Assembly (NCBI GenBank): GCA_025457905.1
Contig: JALOTM010000025.1
Location: 1 to 8,815 of the forward strand
Origin: Methanomassiliicoccales archaeon
GTDB taxonomy: Archaea; Thermoplasmatota; Thermoplasmata; Methanomassiliicoccales; UBA472
DNA length: 8,815 bases
Direction of reading: 5' to 3'
Position numbers and translations under genes: made by a program. The notes under the pieces were generated by a model. That model was given only the letters and a program-made list of their open reading frames with translations, was not told where the DNA came from and made no database searches. Shown here piece after piece: positions 1 to 5,510 of this stretch; the stretch's first letter is position 1; each line of letters opens with the position of its first letter.

Positions 1-317
1 CCGATCAGCAGGATCCCCAGGAAGATGATCATGTACCAGCGGGCGGTGTCCGAGAGGTCGGAGAACACCAAGGCCCAGATCATCAAGAAGACGGTCACGA
101 TGTCAAAAATCACGAAAATGATCGCGTACAGATAGAACTGCACGTGAAATTGGATCTGTCCATGGCCGATAGGCTGCTCACCGCACTCATATGTCATACG
201 CTTCTGGGGAAGGTAGCGGTTCGGTCGGAAGAACCGAGAGACCCAGAATGCGAGCGCAGGGAACAGGATGGCTATCAGCGCAAAGACGGCCACCGGATAG
301 TAATCCTCTACGAGCAT
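1..317 (-). CDS. fpoA: NuoA/FpoA-like subunit of complex I-type dehydrogenase (3' end beyond window)
   Basis: Reading the minus strand from the ATG at 315-317 gives 105 residues before the window edge, so the C-terminus is missing. The protein starts with a hydrophobic helix (about residues 9-30), then a loop with the family hallmark YECGEQPIG (43-51, Cys45), a second helix (about 61-84) and the beginning of a third. This is the usual NuoA topology, a small membrane subunit at the junction of the peripheral and membrane arms. In a Thermoplasmata methanogen the partner complex would be the Fpo-type dehydrogenase, with the other subunits expected further left; that is inference. The usual F-D-V-E-x-x-F-L-x-P-W segment reads FDIVTVFLMIW here (71-81), so the conserved Glu is Val and the Pro is Ile. 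The start sits at the predicted transcription start, with no Shine-Dalgarno sequence, so translation is probably leaderless. The NuoA family call is firm; fpoA versus nuoA is a naming choice. Confidence 0.9.
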   Translation of the reverse strand, partial: MLVEDYYPVAVFALIAILFPALAFWVSRFFRPNRYLPQKRMTYECGEQPIGHGQIQFHVQFYLYAIIFVIFDIVTVFLMIWALVFSDLSDTARWYMIIFLGILLI

Positions 318-324
318 TGTAGGG

Positions 325-353
325 GCAATATTGTAGCAATATTTAAACCTTTA
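325..353 (-). promoter_or_regulatory. fpoA/nuoA promoter: TATA box plus 8-bp direct repeat
   Basis: On the minus strand TTTAAATAT (347-339) is a good archaeal TATA box, preceded by a purine-rich AAAGG stretch that could act as BRE. Its centre lies about 26 bp from the ATG at 317, which predicts a leaderless mRNA. GCAATATT occurs twice on the plus strand (325-332 and 336-343), 11 bp apart. The second copy overlaps the TATA box, a typical position for a repressor site. Confidence 0.7.
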
Positions 354-423
354 ATTGGGATGCTGGATAGCTCCTAAACGGAGGTAATTTTAGGGTGCTA
401 TTCGTCGCTAGTTTTACGATATG

Positions 424-451
424 CAGGGATTGAGGTACGTTCTCATCCCTG
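424..451. repeat. Inverted repeat upstream of pfpI
   Basis: CAGGGATTGAG (424-434) and CTCATCCCTG (442-451) are reverse complements apart from one bulged T, around a 7-base centre. The repeat lies about 20 bp upstream of the TATA box at 471-480. It could be an operator for pfpI or a short RNA hairpin; the sequence does not decide. The rest of the 318-555 spacer holds the two divergent promoters and nothing else I recognise. Confidence 0.5.
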
Positions 452-470
452 ATTCCCAGAGTTAACGGCG

Positions 471-480
471 TTTTATAATA
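471..480 (+). promoter_or_regulatory. TATA box of pfpI
   Basis: TTTTATAATA is the best AT-rich box in the spacer on this strand. It predicts transcription from around position 500, leaving a leader of about 55 nt that ends in the ribosome binding site AGGAGG at 542-547. Confidence 0.55.
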
Positions 481-555
481 GGACGCCCTAGAGAACTGTT
501 CCAAGATAAAGTAGTTATCGCAGCTCCGCCTCCTTTGCGCTAGGAGGAATCGCGG

Positions 556-1059
556 ATGCGCATCGCAATCCTTGCCGAGGATGACTACGAGGACCTAGAG
601 CTTTGGTACCCTTACTACCGGTTGAAGGAGGCCGGGCATGAGGCGGTCGTGATCGGGCCCAAGAGGAAGAGCAGCTACCTGAGCAAGCACGGTTACGAGG
701 TGAAGGTCGACATCAGCGCCGAGGACGCCAACACCGATGAGCTCGACGGGGTGATCATCCCCGGGGGCTTTGCCCCGGACCGGTTGCGCCGAACGACCGC
801 GGTCAATGAGCTGGTACGCCGAATCTTCAACGAGGGCAAGCTGGTCGCCGCCATATGCCACGGTCCCTCGGTGCTCGTCTCCGCCAACGTCCTGAAGAGG
901 AGGAAGGCCACCTGCTTCATGTCCATCAAGGACGACGTCATGAACGCCGGGGCGCGGTACAAGGATGAGCCGGTGGTGGTCGATGGCAACCTGATCACCT
1001 CGCGCACCCCTGCCGACCTGCCGGACTTCATGAGGGCGGTCCTCTCCACGTTGAATTGA
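556..1059 (+). CDS. pfpI: PfpI/DJ-1 family protein (intracellular protease/deglycase type)
   Basis: This 167-residue protein matches the single-domain PfpI/PH1704 type of the DJ-1 superfamily over its whole length, which is also the usual size. Visible landmarks are the N-terminal strand with the acidic DYEDLEL segment (10-16), YPYYRLKEAGHE (18-29), KHGYEVKVD (44-52), the PGG turn (69-71), the nucleophile elbow AICHGP (99-104) with Cys101 followed by His102, and SRTPADLP near the end. Family members are cytoplasmic oligomers described as cysteine peptidases or as protein/nucleotide deglycases acting on methylglyoxal adducts; which activity applies here cannot be read from sequence. The start is supported by AGGAGG eight bases upstream. 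The gene has its own promoter, is divergent from fpoA and is followed 101 bp later by proC, which also has a TATA box, so the two are probably separate transcripts. Confidence 0.92.
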   Translation: MRIAILAEDDYEDLELWYPYYRLKEAGHEAVVIGPKRKSSYLSKHGYEVKVDISAEDANTDELDGVIIPGGFAPDRLRRTTAVNELVRRIFNEGKLVAAICHGPSVLVSANVLKRRKATCFMSIKDDVMNAGARYKDEPVVVDGNLITSRTPADLPDFMRAVLSTLN

Positions 1060-1101
1060 AACGGCCAACCTGGCCATGGCCCCTCGCAAGGCCATTCCAA
1101 C

Positions 1102-1112
1102 TTTTTTAAATA
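1102..1112 (+). promoter_or_regulatory. proC TATA box overlapping a T-tract
   Basis: TTTTTTAAATA combines a six-T run with a TATA-like TTTAAATA (1105-1112). It predicts a transcription start near 1135 and a leader of about 25 nt. The same T run lies downstream of small GGCC inverted repeats just after the pfpI stop (1064-1080), so it could also help end the pfpI transcript. That dual role is inference. Confidence 0.55.
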
Positions 1113-1160
1113 CCATCTCCGAGATAGGTCATCCTCGCCAGGGAGGTCCTGGACAGGTCG

Positions 1161-1973
1161 ATGCTCATGAGGATCGGATTCATTGGCGCGGGCAATATGG
1201 CCGAGGCATTGATGAAGGGGATAATCTCCGCAGGCATCTCCTCGAAGGAGGAGGTCACCGCGGGGGAGGTCATCAAGGAGAGGAGGGAATACATCGCCAG
1301 GAGCCTGGGCGTAAAGGTGACCACCGACAACGTGGAGGTGGCGCGCTCTGCCGAAGTGCTCCTCATGGCCGTCAAGCCGCAGCAGATGGCCACCGTCCTG
1401 GAGGAGCTAAGGCCCTACCTCAAGCCGGAGCATCTGGTCATCAGCATCGCCGCTGGCATCAAGGTCGGTTTCATCGAGTCAAGGCTGAACACTGGGGTGA
1501 GGGTGGTCCGGGTGATGCCCAACCAGCCTTGCATGGTGGGGGCGTCCGCCTCCGCCTTCGCCATGGGCAAGTTCACCAAGCCCGATGACAAGGACGCGGT
1601 ATTGCGGATCCTGCAGTCCGTGGGCGTCGCCTTCCCCGTGGACGAGAAGCTCCTCGATGCCGTGACAGGGCTGTCCGGCAGCGGCCCCGCCTTCGTCTAC
1701 ATGGTCATCGAGGCCATGGCGGACGGGGGTGTCCTGGTGGGCCTTCCCAGGGACGTGGCCGTGAAACTGGCCGCGCAGACGGTGCTGGGGGCGGCGAAGA
1801 CCGTCCTGGACACCGGAATCCACCCGGGCGCGGCCAAGGACATGGTGGCCTCGCCCGCCGGAACGACCATCGAAGGAATCCGCGTGCTCGAGGAGGCCGG
1901 TGTCAGGGGCGCCTTCATCGACGCTGTGGAGGCCGCGGCCAAGCGCAGCACGGAACTCGGGGAGAAGAGCTGA
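1161..1973 (+). CDS. proC: Pyrroline-5-carboxylate reductase (ProC)
   Basis: The enzyme reduces 1-pyrroline-5-carboxylate to L-proline with NAD(P)H, the last step of proline synthesis, in the cytoplasm. The 270-residue length is normal. The N-terminal Rossmann fold shows [17 protein letters not shown] (4-20) with the dinucleotide-binding G-x-G-x-x-A at 9-14. AVKPQQ (70-75), the VMPNQP segment (118-123) and the C-terminal helical dimerisation domain follow. The P5CR signature region is clear: [12 protein letters not shown] (169-180), then [15 protein letters not shown], and [10 protein letters not shown] (231-240). Two starts are possible, ATG at 1161 and ATG at 1167 (M-L-M-R-I). The second gives the commoner N-terminus. 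GGGAGG at 1141-1146 is rather far from either, and AGGT at 1155-1158 is nearer. The neighbours are not proline genes, so regulation is probably independent. Confidence 0.97.
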   Translation: MLMRIGFIGAGNMAEALMKGIISAGISSKEEVTAGEVIKERREYIARSLGVKVTTDNVEVARSAEVLLMAVKPQQMATVLEELRPYLKPEHLVISIAAGIKVGFIESRLNTGVRVVRVMPNQPCMVGASASAFAMGKFTKPDDKDAVLRILQSVGVAFPVDEKLLDAVTGLSGSGPAFVYMVIEAMADGGVLVGLPRDVAVKLAAQTVLGAAKTVLDTGIHPGAAKDMVASPAGTTIEGIRVLEEAGVRGAFIDAVEAAAKRSTELGEKS

Positions 1974-1990
1974 GCCGGAAGAGGTTTGAA

Positions 1991-2005
1991 GGGGCCTTTG
2001 GCCCC
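1991..2005. terminator. Hairpin between convergent genes, possible bidirectional terminator
   Basis: GGGGCC-TTT-GGCCCC is a perfect 6-bp stem with a 3-base loop. It lies in the 43-bp gap between the proC stop and the convergent stop of the secreted protein gene at 2017. There is no strong T-tract on either side, so a terminator role is inferred from position. Confidence 0.45.
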
Positions 2006-2016
2006 AGGAGTATGGT

Positions 2017-2301
2017 TCAGGCATCCTCCACGGACTGGTTGCAGTGGCAGTAGGCGTAGGCGCTCATGAGGCCATCGCAGCTGCCATCCTGGTCCTGGTC
2101 CCTGTCCCTCTGCTGGACCTGATCGCCATCGCAATCCCCTTGGCATCCGTCACAGGAGCCGTCCTGCAGCTTGTCCATCTTCTGTGTCTGATCGCAGTCG
2201 CCCGTTCCCATGCCCGCGGCCATCGCGGGGACGGCGAGCAGCGAGAAGGCGGCGATGACCGCCACTCCCAGGATCGCCTTCGTCATAAGTTTCGAGGCCA
2301 T
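2017..2301 (-). CDS. Secreted Asp/Cys-rich small protein, function unknown
   Basis: I do not recognise this 94-residue protein. It begins with a textbook signal peptide: Lys4 and Lys8, a hydrophobic core (about 9-25) and an A-M-A cleavage site at 26-28. The mature part of about 66 residues has seven Cys (36, 50, 53, 57, 75, 85, 87) and many Asp. The hexapeptide DGSCDG occurs at 47-52 and again at 72-77. The run DRDQDQDG (66-73) resembles the D-x-D-x-D-G loop of calcium-binding thrombospondin type 3 or EF-hand-like repeats, without the usual closing Glu. Metal binding, or a disulfide-stabilised extracellular peptide, is plausible but unproven. The ATG at 2301 is chosen because GGTGA lies about 6 bases upstream and the signal peptide follows at once; an in-frame upstream start at 2340 adds 13 residues before the signal peptide and lies upstream of the predicted transcript start. 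It is convergent with proC. Confidence 0.72.
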   Translation of the reverse strand: MASKLMTKAILGVAVIAAFSLLAVPAMAAGMGTGDCDQTQKMDKLQDGSCDGCQGDCDGDQVQQRDRDQDQDGSCDGLMSAYAYCHCNQSVEDA

Positions 2302-2342
2302 TCTATTCACCTTGAGGCCCAATCGTCCGTGGGTATCCATTT

Positions 2343-2387
2343 GCTTTATGGGTCAAGCCCCGAACCTATTGGCGCAAGCCTCGAACC
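2343..2387 (-). promoter_or_regulatory. Promoter of the secreted protein gene with paired 13-bp repeats
   Basis: On the plus strand CAAGCCCCGAACC (2354-2366) and CAAGCCTCGAACC (2375-2387) match at 12 of 13 positions with a 21-bp period, about two helical turns. On the minus strand both lie directly upstream of CATAAAGC (2350-2343), a weak TATA box placed to give a leader of about 20 nt before the ATG at 2301. The arrangement looks like tandem activator sites. Confidence 0.5.
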
Positions 2388-2394
2388 ACGTCCT

Positions 2395-2478
2395 CTAGAG
2401 GGTTATGATCATAACGAAGAGGGCCGCGGACATGAAAACGCCCAATCCCAATATCACGATTGCCTTCAGGTTCACCAT
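2395..2478 (-). CDS. 27-residue single-span membrane peptide, unknown
   Basis: A small reading frame runs from ATG at 2476-2478 to TAG at 2395-2397. Translated, it is MVNLKAIVILGLG followed by VFMSAALFVMIITL. After a short N-terminus with one Lys, almost every residue is hydrophobic, so the product should be one transmembrane helix with little outside the membrane. Support for translation is a strong ribosome binding site, GGGAGGG, about 8 bases upstream, and a composition that is hard to get by chance in GC-rich noncoding DNA. The leader (2480-2526) can fold into a closed structure. The stop lies 93 bp upstream of the secreted protein start on the same strand, so the two could be co-transcribed or separate. 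I recognise no family. Such peptides are often accessory subunits or regulators of membrane complexes, but nothing here names a partner. Confidence 0.6.
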   Translation of the reverse strand: MVNLKAIVILGLGVFMSAALFVMIITL

Positions 2479-2479
2479 A

Positions 2480-2526
2480 GCACCTGCCCTCCCTTTCGGC
2501 CTGAGGCCTATTCCCCCTTTCGGTGC
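2480..2526 (-). promoter_or_regulatory. Structured leader of the small membrane peptide
   Basis: On the minus strand GCACC (2526-2522) pairs with GGTGC (2484-2480), one base before the ATG. Inside is an apical GGCC-TCA-GGCC hairpin (2508-2498). The two unpaired sides both contain CCGAAAGGG (2523-2515 and 2499-2491), 24 bases apart, and the second copy runs into the ribosome binding site. The fold could control access to the start codon. It matches no riboswitch class I know. Confidence 0.4.
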
Positions 2527-2728
2527 CGCTATCAATCCGCGAATCATGCGAGGACGAGCGACCAGGATAGTATCTCATTAACGTAATGGCGTCCGATGCC
2601 GCCTGAGGCCATCGAGGAATCGGGGGGACGCTGAAATAAAGAAGCAGTGACACCGAGGCGAGGAGGCAGCGCGGGGTCATCACCCAGCCTGCCCTGCGAA
2701 CCGACGGCAAGCTCGGGGCGGCGGGACG
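2527..2728 (-). other. Hairpin-rich spacer, possible noncoding RNA or long 3' UTR
   Basis: About 250 bp between the leader of the small peptide and the radical SAM gene hold no convincing protein gene. Open frames on both strands have irregular composition and no family resemblance. The stretch contains several inverted repeats. AGCCTGCC (2686-2693) pairs with GGCAAGCT (2706-2713), all eight pairs forming only in minus-strand RNA because one is G-U there. GGGT/ACCC lies at 2675-2678 and 2683-2686. CGATG/CATCG with inner GCC/GGC spans 2594-2614, enclosed by GCGTCC/GGACGC (2589-2594 and 2626-2631, sharing one base). A U-rich tract on the minus strand (2644-2633, CTTCTTTATTTC) could end a transcript. 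I cannot match it to RNase P, SRP or tRNA. Confidence 0.35.
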
Positions 2729-2768
2729 AGCGCCCAGCGTCGAGGAGACCAGTCGGACGCCGAGCGCT
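2729..2768 (-). terminator. 13-bp hairpin just after the radical SAM stop
   Basis: In minus-strand RNA the arms 2768-2756 and 2741-2729 pair at all 13 positions (11 Watson-Crick and 2 G-U) around a 14-base loop. On the plus strand the two G-U pairs become C-A mismatches, so the structure belongs to minus-strand RNA. It starts 10 bases past the stop codon at 2779-2781. Its role may be mRNA 3'-end protection or termination. Confidence 0.55.
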
Positions 2769-2778
2769 GAGGACTGAG

Positions 2779-4503
2779 CTACCTCTTCCTTCTACCGCCC
2801 TTCACCAGGCCGATCATGGCCCTGGGCAGGCTCTTGAAGATTCCTGGGCTCTCCCACTCCAGGTCGCTCTTCCGGCAGATGGTGGATTCCATGAGCTCCC
2901 TCCCCTTCTCCCGGAGCTCCTCCAGCCTCGCCTCCCTTCGCCCCGCGTCCTTTATTGACAGGGCGGAATCGAGCTCACGCATCATGGAACGTGCCTGGTC
3001 GGTCCGTTCCATGCGTAGGTGGAGCTCCTCCTCGCTGATCAGGCCGCAACCCTGCCTGGCCTGGTTGAGGGCGTCCGCGGCGTCGTAGGAGGCGTCCGCG
3101 ATGTCGTCCCTGGTCATCCATATCGTCTCGTAGGACAGCACATGCTTCCAGGAGGGCGAGGCCAGCCGGGCGCGGTGCTCCTCGAGGGTCCTCGCCATGA
3201 GCCTGTACCCGACCTCCTCGGCATGCTCGAAGGCATAGCTCCCTGGGTCCAGGAAAGGCGCCAGGGGGGACTCGAAGACGAAGAGCCTCTTGTCCCCCGA
3301 GGTGAGCTGGTGCAGCCTCTTGGCGTAGCGGGCCGACTCCAAGGCGCTCTCCCGGGTCTGCTCAGGCAGCCCGATCATGAAGAAGAGGTCGAACCGTTTG
3401 CATTCGTTCTCCAGGGCAAGCTGCACGCTCCTCTCCATGGAGGAGGTGTCGAAGCTCCTGCCCAGGGCATAGCGCACCTTCTCGTCATGCGAATCCGGCG
3501 AGAACTCTATGGAATAGCTCGTGAAAGACGACGATGCCGACCTGAAGTACCCCTGGTCGGCGGGGGTGAATAGCTCCAGCACCACTGGGTTGTCGATGCC
3601 CAGGCTCTTGGACTCGGCGAAGAACCTCTCCGCATACCTTCTCCCTCCCGCCCTGACGTCCCCCACCACGAAGGTCGGGGCCTTGAGGTAGTCCTGGATA
3701 TGGCGGATGTCCTCGGCCACTTTCTCAGGTGAGCGGAAAGCCGGCCGCTTGCGGCACAGGAACCCTTTCATGGCCGAGTTGCAGCCTCCGCACACCAGGC
3801 ATTGCTGGGCGCACCCCCGGACGGTGAAGGCGACGGTCAGGGGGTAGCGGTCCCAGTCCTTGAAGGGCTTGTGCCCCTCGAGGTCCCGGTGCCTTATCAC
3901 GGACCTGATTATCCAGCCGTAGTCGACCTCGATGTAGTCGATGTTTTCGGGGACGAAGGAGAAGGGGTTCTCGTGCACCCCCCTCTCGTCCTTCCAGGTG
4001 AGATTCTGGACCCGGCCCAGGTCGCTCCCTGAGTCCAAGGCCTCGAAGAGCTGGGCCACCGGCACCTCGGTGGAGTCCCCGCGCATGACCAGGTCCACCT
4101 GGGGGTAACGGACCAGCTCCTGGTGGTAGTAGGTGCTGGAATAGCCCCCGAAGAGGATCTTGGCGTCGGGGTGCAGGCGCCGGACCAGGTCGGCTATCGC
4201 CAGGGAGCCGTGGGCATGAGGGAGCCAATGGAGGTCGATGCCGAACACCCTCGAGTCCAGGCGCCTTATGAGGGCGGGCACGTCCAGCTTTGGGTCGTTG
4301 AGCATCATGCTGGCCAGGTTGATGATGCGCACCTTGTAGCCCATCCTGTGCAGGTGCGCGGCTATGGTCATGAACCCGAAGGGGTACATCTCGAACACTG
4401 GCGTGGAGGGCACCAGGTCCGAGACGGGCCCGTAGAACAGGAACTCCTTGCGGAAGTCGTAGACGCTGGGCGCGTGGATGAGCGTAAGGTCCTGCTTGGC
4501 CAT
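2779..4503 (-). CDS. B12-binding/radical SAM protein, Ta0216 family
   Basis: This 574-residue protein has an N-terminal cobalamin-binding domain (about 1-190) and a central radical SAM barrel (about 220-420). The [4Fe-4S]/SAM motif is C-x3-C-x2-C in VRGCAQQCLVCGG (Cys231, 235, 238). In the B12 domain DLHWLPHAHG (90-99) keeps the D-x-H of the usual D-x-H-x-x-G motif but has Pro in place of the Gly, and FGGYSS (118-123) is the second cofactor loop. MIGLPEQT (376-383) is a typical barrel strand. The C-terminal part (about 430-574) is helical and charged and ends in basic residues. The match is to the archaeal Ta0216 family, whose substrate is unknown; related proteins methylate or rearrange unreactive carbons. 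The ATG has GGGGGAG 4 bases upstream and its own TATA box at 4541-4550. The gene lies 53 bp downstream of the QueG-like gene on the same strand. Confidence 0.88.
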   Translation of the reverse strand: MAKQDLTLIHAPSVYDFRKEFLFYGPVSDLVPSTPVFEMYPFGFMTIAAHLHRMGYKVRIINLASMMLNDPKLDVPALIRRLDSRVFGIDLHWLPHAHGSLAIADLVRRLHPDAKILFGGYSSTYYHQELVRYPQVDLVMRGDSTEVPVAQLFEALDSGSDLGRVQNLTWKDERGVHENPFSFVPENIDYIEVDYGWIIRSVIRHRDLEGHKPFKDWDRYPLTVAFTVRGCAQQCLVCGGCNSAMKGFLCRKRPAFRSPEKVAEDIRHIQDYLKAPTFVVGDVRAGGRRYAERFFAESKSLGIDNPVVLELFTPADQGYFRSASSSFTSYSIEFSPDSHDEKVRYALGRSFDTSSMERSVQLALENECKRFDLFFMIGLPEQTRESALESARYAKRLHQLTSGDKRLFVFESPLAPFLDPGSYAFEHAEEVGYRLMARTLEEHRARLASPSWKHVLSYETIWMTRDDIADASYDAADALNQARQGCGLISEEELHLRMERTDQARSMMRELDSALSIKDAGRREARLEELREKGRELMESTICRKSDLEWESPGIFKSLPRAMIGLVKGGRRKR

Positions 4504-4540
4504 GCTCTCCCCCTAGGGAACGAGCGGAGAGAGGGGTCGA

Positions 4541-4550
4541 ATTATAAGAA
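4541..4550 (-). promoter_or_regulatory. TATA box of the radical SAM gene
   Basis: TTCTTATAAT on the minus strand lies in the 53-bp gap after the QueG-like stop. Its centre is about 42 bp upstream of the ATG, predicting a leader of roughly 15 nt that still contains the GGGGGAG ribosome binding site. The gene can therefore be transcribed independently of uppS. Confidence 0.6.
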
Positions 4551-4556
4551 TGATAC

Positions 4557-5483
4557 CTATGGGCGCTTCGCCCGTCCATCGGCGTTGAGCAGGGCCTCCA
4601 GGTTCCTGGGGAAGATGGTCAGGTCCAGGCCGCACCGCTGCAGCTTCTCCTCCATGGCCTTGGCCCGGGGACCGGAGAAGTCCCCCTTCAGAAGGTACCG
4701 GGTCTCCTCCTCGGAGAAGACCTCGCCCTCCTCCACCCAGCCCCTCACCTGGCGGTCGTAGGGGCAAGCCTCCTGGCATCTCATGCATCCCACGATGGCG
4801 TTGTGCCATTGCTGCCCGACGGCGGCGGGGAAGGGGCGCTCGGAGGGCATCTCGTTGTGGAAGGTAAGGCATCTCTCCACGCGGATGAGGAAGCGGTCCT
4901 CGGCGATCACCGACGCGGGGCAGGCCTCCTGGCAAAGGCGGCAGGTGGCGCAGGCGGGCAGAGCCTCCCTCTCCTGCCAGTCGTCCCTGCCCAGGTCCGG
5001 CTCGGTGAAGAAGGCCACCAGCCTGTGGAAGCTGCCGTGCGATTCGATGTAGGTGATGTTGTTCCGCCCGTACCTGGCAAGGCCCGTGCGCGCCGCCAGA
5101 GCCTTCAGGGGCAGGACGGCGCGCTCCGACCTCGCACCCTGCCCCAGGCTCGCCTCCAGGGCGGCCTTGGCCGATGCCATTACCGCCGGGGCGTTGGCGT
5201 AGGTGGGCGGGACGATCGCCTCGGCCAAAAAACCCTGGTACGAGAAGCGCAAGCGGAGCTTGGGCTGCGGGAAGGCCATTATGACCAAGGACCGGGCATG
5301 GGGCAGGCTCTCCGGAGGCGAGAAGCGGAAGTCCTTCAGGTACAGTTCGAACACCTCACTGTCGATCAGCCCTCTATCCTTGAGGGAGGAGATGTCCTGC
5401 TCCAGCTCCACCAGCCTGCTCACGGGCACGGCCCTCGCCTCAAAGCCCGCCCCCCTTAAGTCGCTGAAGACCCGCTCCGACAT
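4557..5483 (-). CDS. QueG-like double [4Fe-4S] cluster protein
   Basis: With the ATG at 5483 the protein has 308 residues. Eight Cys form two clusters in the order seen in epoxyqueuosine reductase QueG: C-x2-C-x2-C-x3-C-P at 178-188, a lone Cys205 in ERCLTFHNE, and C-x2-C-x3-C-P at 233-240. The preceding domain has GLARYGRNNITYIESHGS (134-151), the counterpart of the cobalamin-contacting segment in QueG, but with RYGRNN instead of the usual WxGKN. Archaea make archaeosine rather than queuosine, so a true QueG role is unlikely; a corrinoid or Fe-S redox role on another substrate fits better, and the neighbouring B12 radical SAM gene agrees with that. An upstream in-frame ATG at 5543 would add 20 residues. 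I reject it because those codons are AT-rich at the third position and cover two perfect hairpins, while GTGAT lies 5 bases before 5483. Confidence 0.82.
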   Translation of the reverse strand: MSERVFSDLRGAGFEARAVPVSRLVELEQDISSLKDRGLIDSEVFELYLKDFRFSPPESLPHARSLVIMAFPQPKLRLRFSYQGFLAEAIVPPTYANAPAVMASAKAALEASLGQGARSERAVLPLKALAARTGLARYGRNNITYIESHGSFHRLVAFFTEPDLGRDDWQEREALPACATCRLCQEACPASVIAEDRFLIRVERCLTFHNEMPSERPFPAAVGQQWHNAIVGCMRCQEACPYDRQVRGWVEEGEVFSEEETRYLLKGDFSGPRAKAMEEKLQRCGLDLTIFPRNLEALLNADGRAKRP

Positions 5484-5510
5484 GCTATCACAACTGCAAG
5501 ATGCTAGATC

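Noticed and set aside
144..377. 77-codon plus-strand frame at the left edge
   Set aside because: It is antisense to the NuoA/FpoA gene, whose minus-strand translation shows the family motif YECG.
395..433. 12-codon frame starting at GTG after GGAGG, upstream of pfpI
   Set aside because: Too short to support, lies upstream of the predicted pfpI transcription start and runs into the inverted repeat.
2366..2710. 114-codon minus-strand frame across the structured spacer
   Set aside because: Irregular composition, no ribosome binding site, spans several hairpins, and overlaps the small membrane peptide in another frame.
2582..2778. RNase P RNA, SRP RNA or tRNA in the structured spacer
   Set aside because: None of the conserved blocks of these RNAs could be found on either strand, and no cloverleaf or T-loop consensus was seen.
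2647..2958. 103-codon plus-strand frame rich in Arg, Ser and Pro
   Set aside because: It runs antisense into the radical SAM gene and looks like a GC-driven shadow frame.
3725..4579. 284-codon minus-strand frame overlapping the radical SAM gene
   Set aside because: Same strand but shifted frame over conserved B12/radical SAM coding sequence; low-complexity Arg/Pro/Gly-rich product.
4557..5483. Naming the double [4Fe-4S] protein queG
   Set aside because: Archaea do not make queuosine and the cofactor-contact segment differs; only the cluster pattern is shared.
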